A stretch of 55,704 bases of DNA from an uncultured Pelagibacteraceae bacterium (GCA_902587155.1 CACIKE010000002.1:122501-178204), one strand, 5' to 3'; counted from the first letter of the stretch, positions 7,508-18,458 are shown. The notes: generated by a model not told the origin, from the letters alone. Program-made: numbers and translations.

Positions 7508-8868
7508 CTAAAAAAAATTCCTTGGTATCAATTATAATCAGAACAAAAAATGAGGAGAGGTGGATTGATCTATGTTTAAAAAAAATTTTTGAACAAACCT
7601 ATACAAACTTTGAGGTAGTCATAGTTGATAATAATTCTAATGATAAAACAGTTTTAAGAGCAAAAAAATATCCTGTCAAAATAGTTAAAGTAAAAGATTT
7701 TTTTCCCGGAAAAGCTATAAATATAGGCATAAGAAAATCAAAAGGTAAAATAATTGTTTGCCTTTCAGCACATTGTATACCAGTGAGTAATGATTGGCTT
7801 AAGAAACTAATTTTTGATTTGAAAAACAGAAAGGTTGCTGGTGTATATGGAATGCAAAAACCATTAAGTTTTTCAAGTGATTTTGATAAAAGAGACTTGT
7901 TAAATTTATTTGGTCAAGACAAAAAAATACAAAAAAAAGATACTTTTTTTCATAATGCCAACAGTGCTTTTAGAAGAGAAGTGTGGAAAAAATTTTTGTT
8001 TGATGAAAAAACAAAACATATTGAAGATCGAATTTGGGCACATAAAGTAATTCAAAAAGGTTACAAAATCATTTATGAACCCAAGGCATCAGTTTACCAT
8101 TGGCATGGAATTAATCAGGAAATGGACCCAGGTAGATGTTCTAGGATAGTTAATATACTTGAGTCATTAGGAAGTGAGTTTAAGTCAAAAAATATTGAAA
8201 AGTTATCTAGTCTTAATTGTATAGCTATTGTCCCATCAATTGGAAAATCGTTATTGATTGATAAAAATTTTAATTTACTTCAAGTTACAATTAATCAATT
8301 AAAAAGATCCAAATTTATAAAAAAGATTATTCTTTCGACAGATCATACTTCCTCTAAAAAAATTGCAAAAAAAGAAAAATTAGATAATCCGGTAATAAGG
8401 CCAAAAAGTTTATCTGACAATATAATAGATCATAGAACAGTTGTTAATTACACATTAAACCATTTGGAAAAAAGAAAAATTTTTCCAGATATTGTGGTAA
8501 TTGCAACAGAGAATTATCCTTTAAGATCGTCAGAAATATTTGATAAAATGATTAAATATCTAGTGAAAAACAATTATGATATTGTTTTTGCTTGTTGCAA
8601 GGAAAAAGGAACAATTTTGTCTGGTGATAAAAAAGATAAAACAATCTTGAATGAGGGCGAAGTTCCACAAAATTTAAGAGAAAAAAAAACCTTCATATCT
8701 AAGATCGGTGTATGTTGCGTTGCTAGAGCCTCAAAATTACGATATGGAAGTTTGTTTCATGGAAAAAGAATAGGATATTATTTAGTTAATGATACATCGC
8801 AATTTTTAGATATTTCTGATGTGAATTTAATAAATAAGACAAAAGATATACTCAATTATAAGATGTAA
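7504..8868 (+). CDS. GT2 glycosyltransferase fused to a degenerate cytidylyltransferase-like domain
   Basis: The 454-residue protein has two parts. Residues 1 to about 225 are a GT2 domain ('VSIIIRTKNEERWIDLCL' at 8-25, 'VDNNSNDKT' at 41-49, 'LSAHCIPVSNDW' at 87-98 in place of a plain DxD). From about residue 236 the sequence resembles CMP-sugar synthetases ('IILSTDHTSSKKIAK', 'VIRPKSLSD', 'TENYPLRSSEIFDKMI'), but the RxGSK nucleotide loop is replaced by 'VPSIGKSLLIDKN', so the domain may be inactive or binding-only. There is no sign of a frameshift. The fusion sits after a CMP-sugar synthetase, so it may transfer or channel the CMP-sugar. The fusion reading is firm for the N-terminus and moderate for the C-terminus. 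Confidence 0.8.
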   Translation: MTKKNSLVSIIIRTKNEERWIDLCLKKIFEQTYTNFEVVIVDNNSNDKTVLRAKKYPVKIVKVKDFFPGKAINIGIRKSKGKIIVCLSAHCIPVSNDWLKKLIFDLKNRKVAGVYGMQKPLSFSSDFDKRDLLNLFGQDKKIQKKDTFFHNANSAFRREVWKKFLFDEKTKHIEDRIWAHKVIQKGYKIIYEPKASVYHWHGINQEMDPGRCSRIVNILESLGSEFKSKNIEKLSSLNCIAIVPSIGKSLLIDKNFNLLQVTINQLKRSKFIKKIILSTDHTSSKKIAKKEKLDNPVIRPKSLSDNIIDHRTVVNYTLNHLEKRKIFPDIVVIATENYPLRSSEIFDKMIKYLVKNNYDIVFACCKEKGTILSGDKKDKTILNEGEVPQNLREKKTFISKIGVCCVARASKLRYGSLFHGKRIGYYLVNDTSQFLDISDVNLINKTKDILNYKM

Positions 8869-8887
8869 AGATAAAAATAATTAAACA

Positions 8888-10603
8888 ATGAAAATTTTGG
8901 GATTAAATTTTGGTGGTCACGATACTTCCGCATGTTTGACAATAAATGGAAATCTAATAGCTGCTTGTGAGGAGGAGAGATACAATAAAGAAAAACATAC
9001 TAGACAGTTTCCAGAACAAGCTATTAAAGATTGTTTAAAAATAGCAAATCTTAAGATTAAAGATATCGACATTATTTCTTATAGCAATGAGCCACTAGTT
9101 CAAATTAGAGAAAAATATTTAAGGCTTGCTTTACAAAACAATGAAAGAATAAAAGTTTTATTAGATGATATCGAGAGAATAAAAGGCCTTTATAACACTG
9201 AGCATTTGATAAGACAAAAAACTGGTTTTAAAAAAAAGATAGAGTTCTTAAGTCACCATTTATGTCATCATGCAAGTACTTTTTATCCAAGTGGTTTTAA
9301 AAATTCTTTGATAGTCTCTTATGACGGAATGGGTGAAATACATTCATCACTATTCGGAGTAGGAACAGGAAAAAAAATTCAAATAATTCATGAAGAAAAT
9401 AAGTATCCTGACTCCTTAGGTTTATTCTATACAGCGATGACATATTTTCTTGGATGGAAAATCTATCATGATGAAGGAATAATTATGGGATTGGCTCCAT
9501 ATGGAAATTCAAAAGCTATAGTTCCAGGAGGTAAAAAAACTTACTTAGATTATTTTAGGGACATAATCCAGATAGATAAACAAGATATACTGAAATATAA
9601 GATAAATTCTCAATGGATAAGTTATTACGAACAAAGAAATACTTGGTTTAGTGAAAAATTTTTTAGTATTTTTGGAAAACCGAGAAAACCAGGCTCAAAA
9701 ATTAAAACTCATCATAAAAATTTAGCTGCTGCACTGCAAGATAGATTAGAGGAGGTGGTGATTAAACAATTAGTTTATATGCAAAAAAAAACAAAAAATA
9801 AGTATTTATGTATCAGTGGTGGAGTAGGATTAAATTGTTCTTTGAACGGAAAAATACAAGATTTAAAAATTTTCAAAGAAATATTTGTTCAACCTGCAAG
9901 TGGTGATGCAGGAGTTGCCTATGGAGCATGTATCTTAAGTGAACTAAAAAATAATAAAAAATTCAAACCTAAAAAAAATTTAGATTTTTACAAAGGCTAT
10001 AGAGATAATAATTTCAAAATTAAACAAAATTTAAAAAAAAGTAAGCTTAAATATTTTGATCATAAAGAAAAAATTTTTAATGTTACTGCTAAACTTTTAT
10101 CGAAAGGAAAAATTATTGCATGGTACCAAGATGGCGCAGAATTTGGACCCAGAGCTCTTGGGAATCGAAGTATTTTAGCCAAACCCTTTCCAATTCAAAT
10201 TAAAGATCACATTAATAAAAATGTAAAATTTAGAGAATATTTCAGACCTTTTGCCCCCGCGGTTATTGAGGAAAAATTATATGATTATTTTGAAATAGGA
10301 CAAAAAAGTCCTCATATGTTAATAGCATGCCAAGCTAAAAAAAGTAACGCACATAAAATTCCTGCGGTGATACATGTTGACAACAGTTGTAGAGTTCAAA
10401 GTGTCTCAAAAAAGATAAATTATAAATTTTGGAAATTAATCCAAGAGTTTGATAAGATCACTAAAATCCCTGTTATATTGAATACCTCATTTAATATTAA
10501 AGGTGAGCCAATAGTAAACACGTCAGAGGATGCAATAAGATGTTTTAGAAAATATAATATAGATTATTTAGTTTTAGGATCAAACCTTGTGAAAAAAAGA
10601 TAA
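8888..10603 (+). CDS. NodU/CmcH-type carbamoyltransferase
   Basis: The 571-residue protein matches the full length of this family, which moves a carbamoyl group from carbamoyl phosphate to a hydroxyl via carbamoyl-AMP. The sequence shows 'LGLNFGGHDTSACL' (4-17), 'CEEERYNKEKHT' (27-38), the metal-binding His cluster 'SHHLCHHAS' (122-130), 'SYDGMGEIHSS' (144-154), 'GIIMGLAPYG', 'SGGVGLNCSLNG' and 'GPRALGNRSILA'. It follows the GT2 fusion by 19 bases and precedes the GT-B-like gene by 2. It probably carbamoylates a sugar of the surface glycan, as NodU does on Nod factors. Confidence 0.93.
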   Translation: MKILGLNFGGHDTSACLTINGNLIAACEEERYNKEKHTRQFPEQAIKDCLKIANLKIKDIDIISYSNEPLVQIREKYLRLALQNNERIKVLLDDIERIKGLYNTEHLIRQKTGFKKKIEFLSHHLCHHASTFYPSGFKNSLIVSYDGMGEIHSSLFGVGTGKKIQIIHEENKYPDSLGLFYTAMTYFLGWKIYHDEGIIMGLAPYGNSKAIVPGGKKTYLDYFRDIIQIDKQDILKYKINSQWISYYEQRNTWFSEKFFSIFGKPRKPGSKIKTHHKNLAAALQDRLEEVVIKQLVYMQKKTKNKYLCISGGVGLNCSLNGKIQDLKIFKEIFVQPASGDAGVAYGACILSELKNNKKFKPKKNLDFYKGYRDNNFKIKQNLKKSKLKYFDHKEKIFNVTAKLLSKGKIIAWYQDGAEFGPRALGNRSILAKPFPIQIKDHINKNVKFREYFRPFAPAVIEEKLYDYFEIGQKSPHMLIACQAKKSNAHKIPAVIHVDNSCRVQSVSKKINYKFWKLIQEFDKITKIPVILNTSFNIKGEPIVNTSEDAIRCFRKYNIDYLVLGSNLVKKR

Positions 10604-10605
10604 TA

Positions 10606-11742
10606 ATGCATCTATTTGTAGTAGACCTATCAGTAAGTCTAGACATGTTATCCCCAATTATCTATTTAATTAATAAAAAAAAACAAAAAGTTTTTTTTAT
10701 CAACGTTAATCCGATACAAGATTATAATAAAAAAAATAATAAATTAATAAATTTTTTATCCAAAAATAAAAGATTTGAAAAAATTGATGATAATTTAGGT
10801 AATTTCAAATTTTTATTTTTCTGCCACTTATTTAAATTTATTTCATTTTTCTCTGTAAGAATTTTCAAGAAAAACCTTTATTGGCTTTGGAAAAAGATAT
10901 GGATATCTAAATTTTATCTATCAGAGAAATTTATTGAAGATATAATTTTGAAAAAAAAAGTGAAATCTATAACGATCTTAGAAGATTTACCCAGAGAGAA
11001 AAAGGCTTTATTTTTTAAAATAAAGAATAAAACAAATATACCCTTGATTATGATCAATGGAGGTATAAATACTAAACCTTCAACTGCAGAGCATGGACTA
11101 CTTAAGCCAGATTTTTACCTTGCATCAAATTTAACAAAAAATCACAAAAAAATTAAAAAATCATCTTATTTTAAAGTTTTTGGATGTTTACGATATTCAA
11201 ATTTTTGGATCAATATTTTAGACAAAGTTTATGAAATAAAGAAAAAAAAAAATAAAAAATTTACTATTGGAATTTTTACAAATCAGTCATCTTCTTTTAG
11301 CCACGAAATGAATAACTTAATAAAAAATTTAAAGGAAAAAAATTTTAATATAATTATAAATTCAAAACCTAGAGAAATTTTGCCTTTTAATTTAACATTC
11401 CAATCAAAAGAAATTAGTTCTTCTGAAACAATAGAGTACTCAGATGTGATAATTTCCCACTCAACCTCTGTGATTGTTGAAGCTATTCAGAGAGAAAGAC
11501 AAATTATCTTTCCTAATTATTTAAAAAATTTTTATAAAGAAGAAAAAAAAAGTTTGTTTCAAAATAATCCAAAGTTTTTTTACCCAAATTCTTTTGAAAA
11601 TCTGTTAAAGCTTATTCGTAAGATACAATTCAAAAAGAAATACTTTTATCGAAAAAAAGATTTTTTTATTAAAAATCTTGTAAACATAAATAATGATGAA
11701 ATTGAAAATAGATACGTTAAATTTTATAAACAATTTTTTTAA
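10606..11742 (+). CDS. Putative GT-B-like surface carbohydrate protein, unassigned
   Basis: I do not recognise a specific family for this 378-residue protein. It has alternating strands and helices suggestive of a GT-B fold, with 'PLIMINGGIN' mid-protein and a C-terminal 'YSDVIISHSTSVIVEAI' segment. That segment resembles the donor-site loop of CDP-glycerol glycerophosphotransferase-like and capsule transferases, where a His/Ser loop is followed by a Glu. There is no signal peptide or membrane segment. It follows the carbamoyltransferase by 2 bases and ends the first plus-strand run. A transferase role in glycan assembly is plausible but unproven. Confidence 0.55.
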   Translation: MHLFVVDLSVSLDMLSPIIYLINKKKQKVFFINVNPIQDYNKKNNKLINFLSKNKRFEKIDDNLGNFKFLFFCHLFKFISFFSVRIFKKNLYWLWKKIWISKFYLSEKFIEDIILKKKVKSITILEDLPREKKALFFKIKNKTNIPLIMINGGINTKPSTAEHGLLKPDFYLASNLTKNHKKIKKSSYFKVFGCLRYSNFWINILDKVYEIKKKKNKKFTIGIFTNQSSSFSHEMNNLIKNLKEKNFNIIINSKPREILPFNLTFQSKEISSSETIEYSDVIISHSTSVIVEAIQRERQIIFPNYLKNFYKEEKKSLFQNNPKFFYPNSFENLLKLIRKIQFKKKYFYRKKDFFIKNLVNINNDEIENRYVKFYKQFF

Positions 11743-11743
11743 A

Positions 11744-11761
11744 AAATTACTTGAGTAATTT
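11744..11761 (-). terminator. Possible terminator of the minus-strand methyltransferase gene
   Basis: The inverted repeat 'aaattact'-tg-'agtaattt' (11744-11761) includes the stop codon of the minus-strand gene and, read on the minus strand, runs into a T tract. The stem is short and AT-rich, so it is weak. In the plus direction no T tract follows. Confidence 0.3.
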
Positions 11762-12745
11762 GCTGAATAAAACTTTTACGTCTTTCTTAAACCAATAAAA
11801 AAATTCTCTGTATTTGAATAAAAATAAGCCAAAAAATTTTTCTATTAATGAAAAATTTTTCATAGTTTTTTCGTTATCATCATTTCTTTGAAATAGGATA
11901 TTTAATAAACAAGCTTGATTTTTTCTTGTATAAGCTATCTCATCTTTTTTTAAAAAAATTCTTTCGTAATTTCTTAAAAAAGAAAAATTGTAATTAAAAA
12001 AATAATGTCTTTTCCTTAAACGATTTGAACAGAAAAAATAACCTTTATTTTTTATAACTCTATTGAAAAAAAATAAATAATCATTGACTTCTTGAAAATC
12101 CATTTCCATAAATGATTGAGTGTTAATACCAAAGTTAACACTATTATTTTTCAAGTATTCCAATTGATTAGGCTCAAGAAAAATAAAATCGAAATTTTTA
12201 AAAATTGTTTTATTATCAATTTCATTAGGGAGCAAAATTTTTTTCTCTGGGAACAACGAAAAAATTAAACTTATAGATACAAATAGTACCTCCGGTATAT
12301 CTATTAATATGTTAGTAGTCTTTTTTTGATACTGAATAATAGATGTAAACAAACCTGAGCCACTTCCAACTTCACAGACAATATCTCCTACATTTACATA
12401 TTTTTCAATAATCTTAAAATAATTAAGAGCAAATAAGAGTGTTTTATTACCCTGATTCTTCCTTAAACATATTTTTGTTTTGCCTAGCTCATAAAAAAAT
12501 TTATTGTTTGATAAACTTGTATTGTTATCTATTTCAAGTTCGATAAGTTCATTTTGCTTTATATCTTCATTATATATCTCTGGAAAAAAATTCCATGCAC
12601 CATAATTATTAAATCTTCCATTTTTAATCTCAACTTTAAAATTTTTTTTGTCTTTTTCCCATTGTTCACCAAATTTCTGTGGTTTAATTGATTCTTCATA
12701 TTTTTTCAGTCTATCATTAAAGTTTGAGAAATTTGTTATGGACAT
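11747..12745 (-). CDS. Putative sugar O-methyltransferase (NanM-like family)
   Basis: The 332-residue protein has a SAM-binding core 'CEVGSGSGLF' (124-133) followed by 'ILIDIPEVLFVS' (147-158). The pairing of that glycine loop with an Asp-Leu/Ile-Pro-Glu segment is typical of the 'putative sugar O-methyltransferase' family found in polysaccharide loci. Later segments such as 'GINTQSFMEM' also fit that family. It is the first of five single genes on the minus strand and ends 4 bases from the convergent gene at 10606. It needs its own promoter in the 146-base divergent region upstream. It probably methylates a glycan hydroxyl. Confidence 0.75.
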   Translation of the reverse strand: MSITNFSNFNDRLKKYEESIKPQKFGEQWEKDKKNFKVEIKNGRFNNYGAWNFFPEIYNEDIKQNELIELEIDNNTSLSNNKFFYELGKTKICLRKNQGNKTLLFALNYFKIIEKYVNVGDIVCEVGSGSGLFTSIIQYQKKTTNILIDIPEVLFVSISLIFSLFPEKKILLPNEIDNKTIFKNFDFIFLEPNQLEYLKNNSVNFGINTQSFMEMDFQEVNDYLFFFNRVIKNKGYFFCSNRLRKRHYFFNYNFSFLRNYERIFLKKDEIAYTRKNQACLLNILFQRNDDNEKTMKNFSLIEKFFGLFLFKYREFFYWFKKDVKVLFSKLLK

Positions 12746-12810
12746 TTTTAAAATATTATCAATTCTATATCCATATTTATATATCTTAAGTAAGATTGTA
12801 ATAATAAATC

Positions 12811-12838
12811 TTTACAGAAAATTAACCTATTTTATAAA
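12811..12838 (+). promoter_or_regulatory. Candidate sigma-70-type promoter for asnB and the pse genes
   Basis: In the 146-base divergent region, 'tttaca' (12811-12816) lies 16 bases from 'tataaa' (12833-12838), resembling -35 and -10 boxes 54 bases before the asnB start. In DNA this AT-rich such matches arise easily by chance, so the call is weak. Confidence 0.3.
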
Positions 12839-12891
12839 CTATATATCAAAATAAAAACAAATAATAAGAGCTAAGTATTAATTTATTCATA

Positions 12892-14586
12892 ATGTGTGGT
12901 TTTGTTTTAAGTAACTTTAAATTTGATTTTAAAAAAAATTCTAAGGTAATCAGGCATAGAGGCCCTGATCAAACAGGTAATTATAAAGATAATTATATAA
13001 ATATTCTTTTTAATAGATTATCGATTATAGATTTAAACAAAAGATCTGATCAACCATTTCGATACAAAAATTATATTTTAGTTTTTAACGGTGAAATTTA
13101 TAATTATTTAGAGCTTAAAGATGAATTAGTTCAAGCAGGCTATAAATTTAAAACAAAATCTGACACTGAAGTACTATTATTTAGTTTTATTCATTGGAAA
13201 GAAAAGTGCCTTAAAAAATTAGAGGGAATGTTCGCTTTTTGTGTTTATGATATTTCAAGAAAAACTATATTTGTTGCAAGAGACAGATTTGGTATTAAAC
13301 CAATTTTTTATTATAAAGATGATAATAGATTTGTAGTTTCCTCTGAAAAAAAATCAATGTTTGAACTTAATATTGAAAAAAAACTTAATGTTGAAGCAAT
13401 GTCAAATTTTATATTAAGAGGTGTGTATCAAAATGATAAAAACACTTTTTTTAAAAAAATATATTCTCTTGAACCTGGTAAATATTTAAAGATTGAAAAT
13501 AAAAAATTTGAGATACAAAAATGGTTTGAGCTTGAAGTTAAAAAGGAAAAAATAGATTATGAAGATGCGAAAATAAAACTAGATCATTTAATCAAAAAAT
13601 CGTTAAGATTATCTTTGAGGTCCGATAAAAATATAGCAGTTTCTGTTAGTGGTGGTGTAGATTCATCGACATTAATTTATAAGCTCATCGAAACTGGTGA
13701 TGATAATAAAATAAAATATTTAGTTCATTGGACATGCAATGATGAAAATGATGAAAAAAAATTTGCAAAAAAGTTAGCAAAAAAATTTAAAAAAAAATTA
13801 TTGATAAGTAATTTTAGAAAAAAAGACTATTTTTCATATTTAAAAAAAGTTTTAAATATTATCGAAGAACCATTTGGCGGTTTATCATTAATGTCGAGTC
13901 TCAAGACTTTTGAGAATTTAAAGCAAAAAAAAATTAGAGTTTTACTAGATGGAAATGGTATAGATGAAATTCTTGGTGGATATAATCACCATATTTCAGC
14001 TCATAAGAAAAATTTTTTAGATTATAGAAATCAACCAGTACAGGGTTTAAAGATAAATTTTCCTCAAGATATTTTAAAAAAGAAATGGTTAGATAATTTG
14101 CCAAATTTTAAAATTCAAAAAAGATTTAGTAATCCTCTTAAAGATTCGATGTATAATGATCTCACAGGCTCAAAGTTAAGAAGAGTTTTGCTGCAAGGCG
14201 ATCATTTGACAATGAGTCAATCAATTGAAACAAGATATCCTTTTTTAAACAATGAATTGGTCTCTTTTTGTTTTAGTTTACCAAATAAATATTTGATTAA
14301 GAATGATTATGGAAAATATGTTTTAAGGGATTTATTAAATGAAAAAATTTTTTGGGATCACAAAAGGCCTAATCAAGATCCCCAAACAAAATGGATGCAC
14401 GAGTTTGTTCTCGATAGATTTGTAAAAGAATTGGAAAAAGAGGAGGATTTTTTTGATCTAGGTATTTTTGACAAATATCATCTATTAAGAAGATTAAAGC
14501 AATGGAAATCTAACAAAACAGGCAATTCTGCATTCCCAATGTATATGTTATTAGGTTTCAAATTTATTAAAAAAAATTTCACTTAA
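12892..14586 (+). CDS. asnB: Asparagine synthase (glutamine-hydrolysing) family amidotransferase
   Basis: The 564-residue protein has an N-terminal class II glutaminase domain with nucleophile Cys2 (after Met1), 'HRGPDQTG' and 'NGEIYNY', then an ATP-pyrophosphatase loop 'SVSGGVDSS' near residue 250 and 'DGNGIDEILGGYN'. Both catalytic halves look intact. Enzymes of this family in O-antigen clusters often amidate sugar uronic acids (WbpS-like) rather than making free asparagine, and the location suggests that here. It opens the second plus-strand run, 73 bases before pseB. The gene symbol denotes the family; the true substrate is uncertain. Confidence 0.88.
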   Translation: MCGFVLSNFKFDFKKNSKVIRHRGPDQTGNYKDNYINILFNRLSIIDLNKRSDQPFRYKNYILVFNGEIYNYLELKDELVQAGYKFKTKSDTEVLLFSFIHWKEKCLKKLEGMFAFCVYDISRKTIFVARDRFGIKPIFYYKDDNRFVVSSEKKSMFELNIEKKLNVEAMSNFILRGVYQNDKNTFFKKIYSLEPGKYLKIENKKFEIQKWFELEVKKEKIDYEDAKIKLDHLIKKSLRLSLRSDKNIAVSVSGGVDSSTLIYKLIETGDDNKIKYLVHWTCNDENDEKKFAKKLAKKFKKKLLISNFRKKDYFSYLKKVLNIIEEPFGGLSLMSSLKTFENLKQKKIRVLLDGNGIDEILGGYNHHISAHKKNFLDYRNQPVQGLKINFPQDILKKKWLDNLPNFKIQKRFSNPLKDSMYNDLTGSKLRRVLLQGDHLTMSQSIETRYPFLNNELVSFCFSLPNKYLIKNDYGKYVLRDLLNEKIFWDHKRPNQDPQTKWMHEFVLDRFVKELEKEEDFFDLGIFDKYHLLRRLKQWKSNKTGNSAFPMYMLLGFKFIKKNFT

Positions 14587-14644
14587 GAATGATTAATTTA
14601 ATTTAAAAATTGTTTAAACTGTATAAAATTAACAATATTGATAA

Positions 14645-15642
<998 letters not shown>

Positions 15643-15643
<1 letters not shown>

Positions 15644-16785
15644 TGATACCATACAGCACTCAAACAATCGACACAGATGACATTAAGGCTGTAAATAGAA
15701 TTCTTAAGTCAAATTATTTAACTAGTGGCCCAAATGTTAAAAAATTTGAGAAAATGATCTCAAAATATACAAGTTCCAAATATTCATTATCTTTTAATAG
15801 TGCAACTAGTGCATTGCATGCCTCATGTTTAGCGTTAGGTTTAGGTAAGGGAGATTATTTTTGGACAGTTCCAAATTCATTTGTTTCTTCTGCAACCTGT
15901 GGACTTTTATGTGGTGCTAAAGTTGATTTTGTAGATATCGATCAAAATTCGAATAATATTTCAATAAAATCACTCAAAGAGAAATTATTTAAGGCAAAAA
16001 AAAATAATCTTTTACCTAAAGTGATTATACCTGTTCATTTAACTGGTCTTCCTTGCCAACAAGATGAAATATGGAAATTATCAAAAGAATTTAATTTTAA
16101 GATATTAGAAGATGCATCACATGCATTCGGCTCTAGTTACAAAAAAAATATAATGGGTAATTGTAGATGGTCCGATGTCACTGTTTTTAGTTTTCATCCT
16201 GTAAAAATTTTTACAACAGCAGAAGGTGGAGCAATTACAACAAATAATAAAAAATTTTTTAAAAAAATGTCTATTATAAGGGATAATGGACTAGAGAGAA
16301 ATCAAAAGAATTTTAAGAGCGTAAGTACGAAGAAATGGTACTATGAACATCAAACGTTGGGTTATAACTACAGAATGAATGAAATACAGGCAGCTTTAGG
16401 TATCAGCCAAATCAAAAAACTCAAAAATTTACAAATTAAAAGAAAAAAAATTGCTAATATTTATAACAAAGTTTTTGCGGGAAATTCAAAAATTGAATTA
16501 CCCCTATTTGAAAAGAAATATGTGTCAAGTCTACATTTATATGTAATTAAAATAAAAAAAAAGAGAGACAATATTTTGGTCAGTTTAAGAAAAAAAGGCA
16601 TTTATACAAATGTGCATTATTTACCAATTCACTTGCAACCTTTTTTTAAAAAATTAGGTTTTAAAACTAATCAGTTCCCTAATTCAGAAAAATATGGTCG
16701 AGAAGCACTAAGCATACCAATATACCCAAATTTAAATACTAAAGATCAAAATAAAGTAATTAAAGAAATTAAGAAATTGATATAA
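15643..16785 (+). CDS. pseC: UDP-4-amino-4,6-dideoxy-N-acetyl-beta-L-altrosamine transaminase
   Basis: The 380-residue DegT-family aminotransferase has an N-terminus 'IPYSTQTIDTDDI' and the PLP lysine in 'SFHPVKIFTTAEGG' (K188), both characteristic of PseC. It transaminates the 4-keto product of PseB using glutamate. The start is GTG, overlapping the pseB stop; an RBS is not obvious, consistent with coupling to pseB. pseF follows 2 bases later. Confidence 0.95.
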
Positions 16786-16787
16786 TC

Positions 16788-17468
16788 ATGATAGCCATTA
16801 TCCCTGCAAGAGGTGGAAGCAAAAGAATTAAAAATAAAAACATTAAAAGTTTTAATAAAAGGCCAATAATTTATTGGTCTATAAAGACTGCAATTAATTC
16901 AAAAATATTTAATAAGGTCATTGTTTCCACAGATAATTTAAAAATTAAAAAAATAGCTCAAAAATTTGGTGCCGAGGTTCCTTTTTTAAGACCAAAAAAA
17001 ATATCTGGTGACTATGCAACTACCAGAGATGTAATTAAACATGCTATGAATTTTTTAAATAGAAATTCAAATAAAATTGAGGATTTTTGTTGTATTTACC
17101 CAACATCACCACTTCTTAAAGAAAAAACTTTAGTAAAAGCATTTAAGATTTATAAAAAAAATAAAAAAAAAAGATATGTTTTTTCAGCAGTAAAATTTTC
17201 TTATCCAGTTCAAAGAGGATTTAGCATTGATAGTAAAAACCAAGTAAAGCCTATTGATAAAAAAAAATTTGGAAAACGTTCACAAGATTTGAAAACTATT
17301 TATCATGATGCTGGGCAATTTTATATTGGGAATACTAAAATGTTAAAAAAAAATATAAATATTTTTTCAAATAAATCTTATCCTCTTGTTTTAAGTGAGG
17401 AAATTGTTCAAGATATTGATACAATAACAGATTGGAAAATAGCTGAGATAAAATTTAGAAATAGATAA
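16788..17468 (+). CDS. pseF: Pseudaminic acid cytidylyltransferase
   Basis: The 226-residue protein begins 'IAIIPARGGSKRIKNKN' (2-18), the CTP-binding loop of CMP-sialate synthetases in the form usual for PseF, and has 'YPTSPLL' and 'YHDAGQFY', also typical of PseF. It makes CMP-pseudaminic acid, the last step of the pathway. It lies between pseC and pseG, the order seen in many pse loci. Confidence 0.94.
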   Translation: MIAIIPARGGSKRIKNKNIKSFNKRPIIYWSIKTAINSKIFNKVIVSTDNLKIKKIAQKFGAEVPFLRPKKISGDYATTRDVIKHAMNFLNRNSNKIEDFCCIYPTSPLLKEKTLVKAFKIYKKNKKKRYVFSAVKFSYPVQRGFSIDSKNQVKPIDKKKFGKRSQDLKTIYHDAGQFYIGNTKMLKKNINIFSNKSYPLVLSEEIVQDIDTITDWKIAEIKFRNR

Positions 17469-17471
17469 AAC

Positions 17472-18449
17472 TTGAAAAAAATTCTTTACAGGTTTGATGC
17501 AAATCAAAAAATTGGGTTTGGACACTTGATTAGATGCTGTCAATTAGCAAAAGAATTTAAAAAAAAAAAAGTTCAAAATATTTTTTACGGTGATGTTAAA
17601 GATATAGACAATTCATTTTTCAGAAAATACTTTCAAAAAGTAATTAAAGTAAAAAGTTCTGATGTTATAAATGAAACAAATAACATAATTAGAATTCATA
17701 AAAAGTTTAAATGTAATTTACTAGTATTAGATAAATTTAATTCATCTAATAAAATGAGAAAAATATTTAAAAAAAATAATATTAAATGGTTTGAGTTCAT
17801 AAAAAATAAAGACATGCTAAATCTACCAACATATGGAATCTGCTCAATTCCTTACAAAAATACTAAAATAAATTTTTCTAAAGATAAAATATATTTAGGT
17901 AAAAATTATTCAGTATTGAGAGATCAGTTTTATAAAAAAAAAAGTGTTAAAACTAAAAATTACATATTTATAAATAGTGGTGGTGGTAATGACAAGGGAT
18001 CCATAATTTTTATATTAAAAAAAGTACTACCTTTGTTGTCCAAAATAAGAATTTTTTTATTAGTTGGAAATAATAGTAGTCTACCAAAAATCAAAGAATG
18101 GATTAAGAACAACGATAAAAAAAAGATGATAAAAATTTTATTAAATAAAGAAAATATAATCAATTATATTGATCAATCTTTATTTGCCATATGCTCTGGC
18201 GGGACTATTTCTCACGAAATTGACTCAAGATCTAAAAGGATGATGATTTTTTCAATAACCAAAAATCAAGTACTCCAATCCAAAAATTGGGAAAATTTTG
18301 GGCATCATTATTTAGGAAAATTCCAAAATATAAAAAATATAAAATTTAAAAAGATATTTCAAAATATAAAAAAATTGAGAGAAAAGAAATTTAAAGTCAG
18401 AAGGAAATATTACTTGAAGGTAATAAATAACATTTTAAGAGAAATTTAA
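17472..18449 (+). CDS. pseG: UDP-2,4-diacetamido-2,4,6-trideoxy-beta-L-altropyranose hydrolase
   Basis: The 325-residue GT-B-fold protein starts with 'YRFDANQKIGFGHLIRC' (6-22), in which H18 matches the catalytic His of PseG. The C-terminal half has a donor-type loop 'FAICSGGTISHEI'. It removes UDP from the diacetamido sugar before condensation by PseI. The start codon is TTG, three bases after the pseF stop. Divergence from Campylobacter PseG is considerable outside these motifs, but synteny supports the assignment. Confidence 0.9.
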   Translation: MKKILYRFDANQKIGFGHLIRCCQLAKEFKKKKVQNIFYGDVKDIDNSFFRKYFQKVIKVKSSDVINETNNIIRIHKKFKCNLLVLDKFNSSNKMRKIFKKNNIKWFEFIKNKDMLNLPTYGICSIPYKNTKINFSKDKIYLGKNYSVLRDQFYKKKSVKTKNYIFINSGGGNDKGSIIFILKKVLPLLSKIRIFLLVGNNSSLPKIKEWIKNNDKKKMIKILLNKENIINYIDQSLFAICSGGTISHEIDSRSKRMMIFSITKNQVLQSKNWENFGHHYLGKFQNIKNIKFKKIFQNIKKLREKKFKVRRKYYLKVINNILREI

Positions 18450-18458
18450 CATCAAAAG

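Noticed and set aside
12648..12854. 68-codon plus-strand open frame across the start of the minus methyltransferase gene
   Set aside because: Mostly antisense to a clear gene, hydrophobic low-complexity product and no family resemblance.
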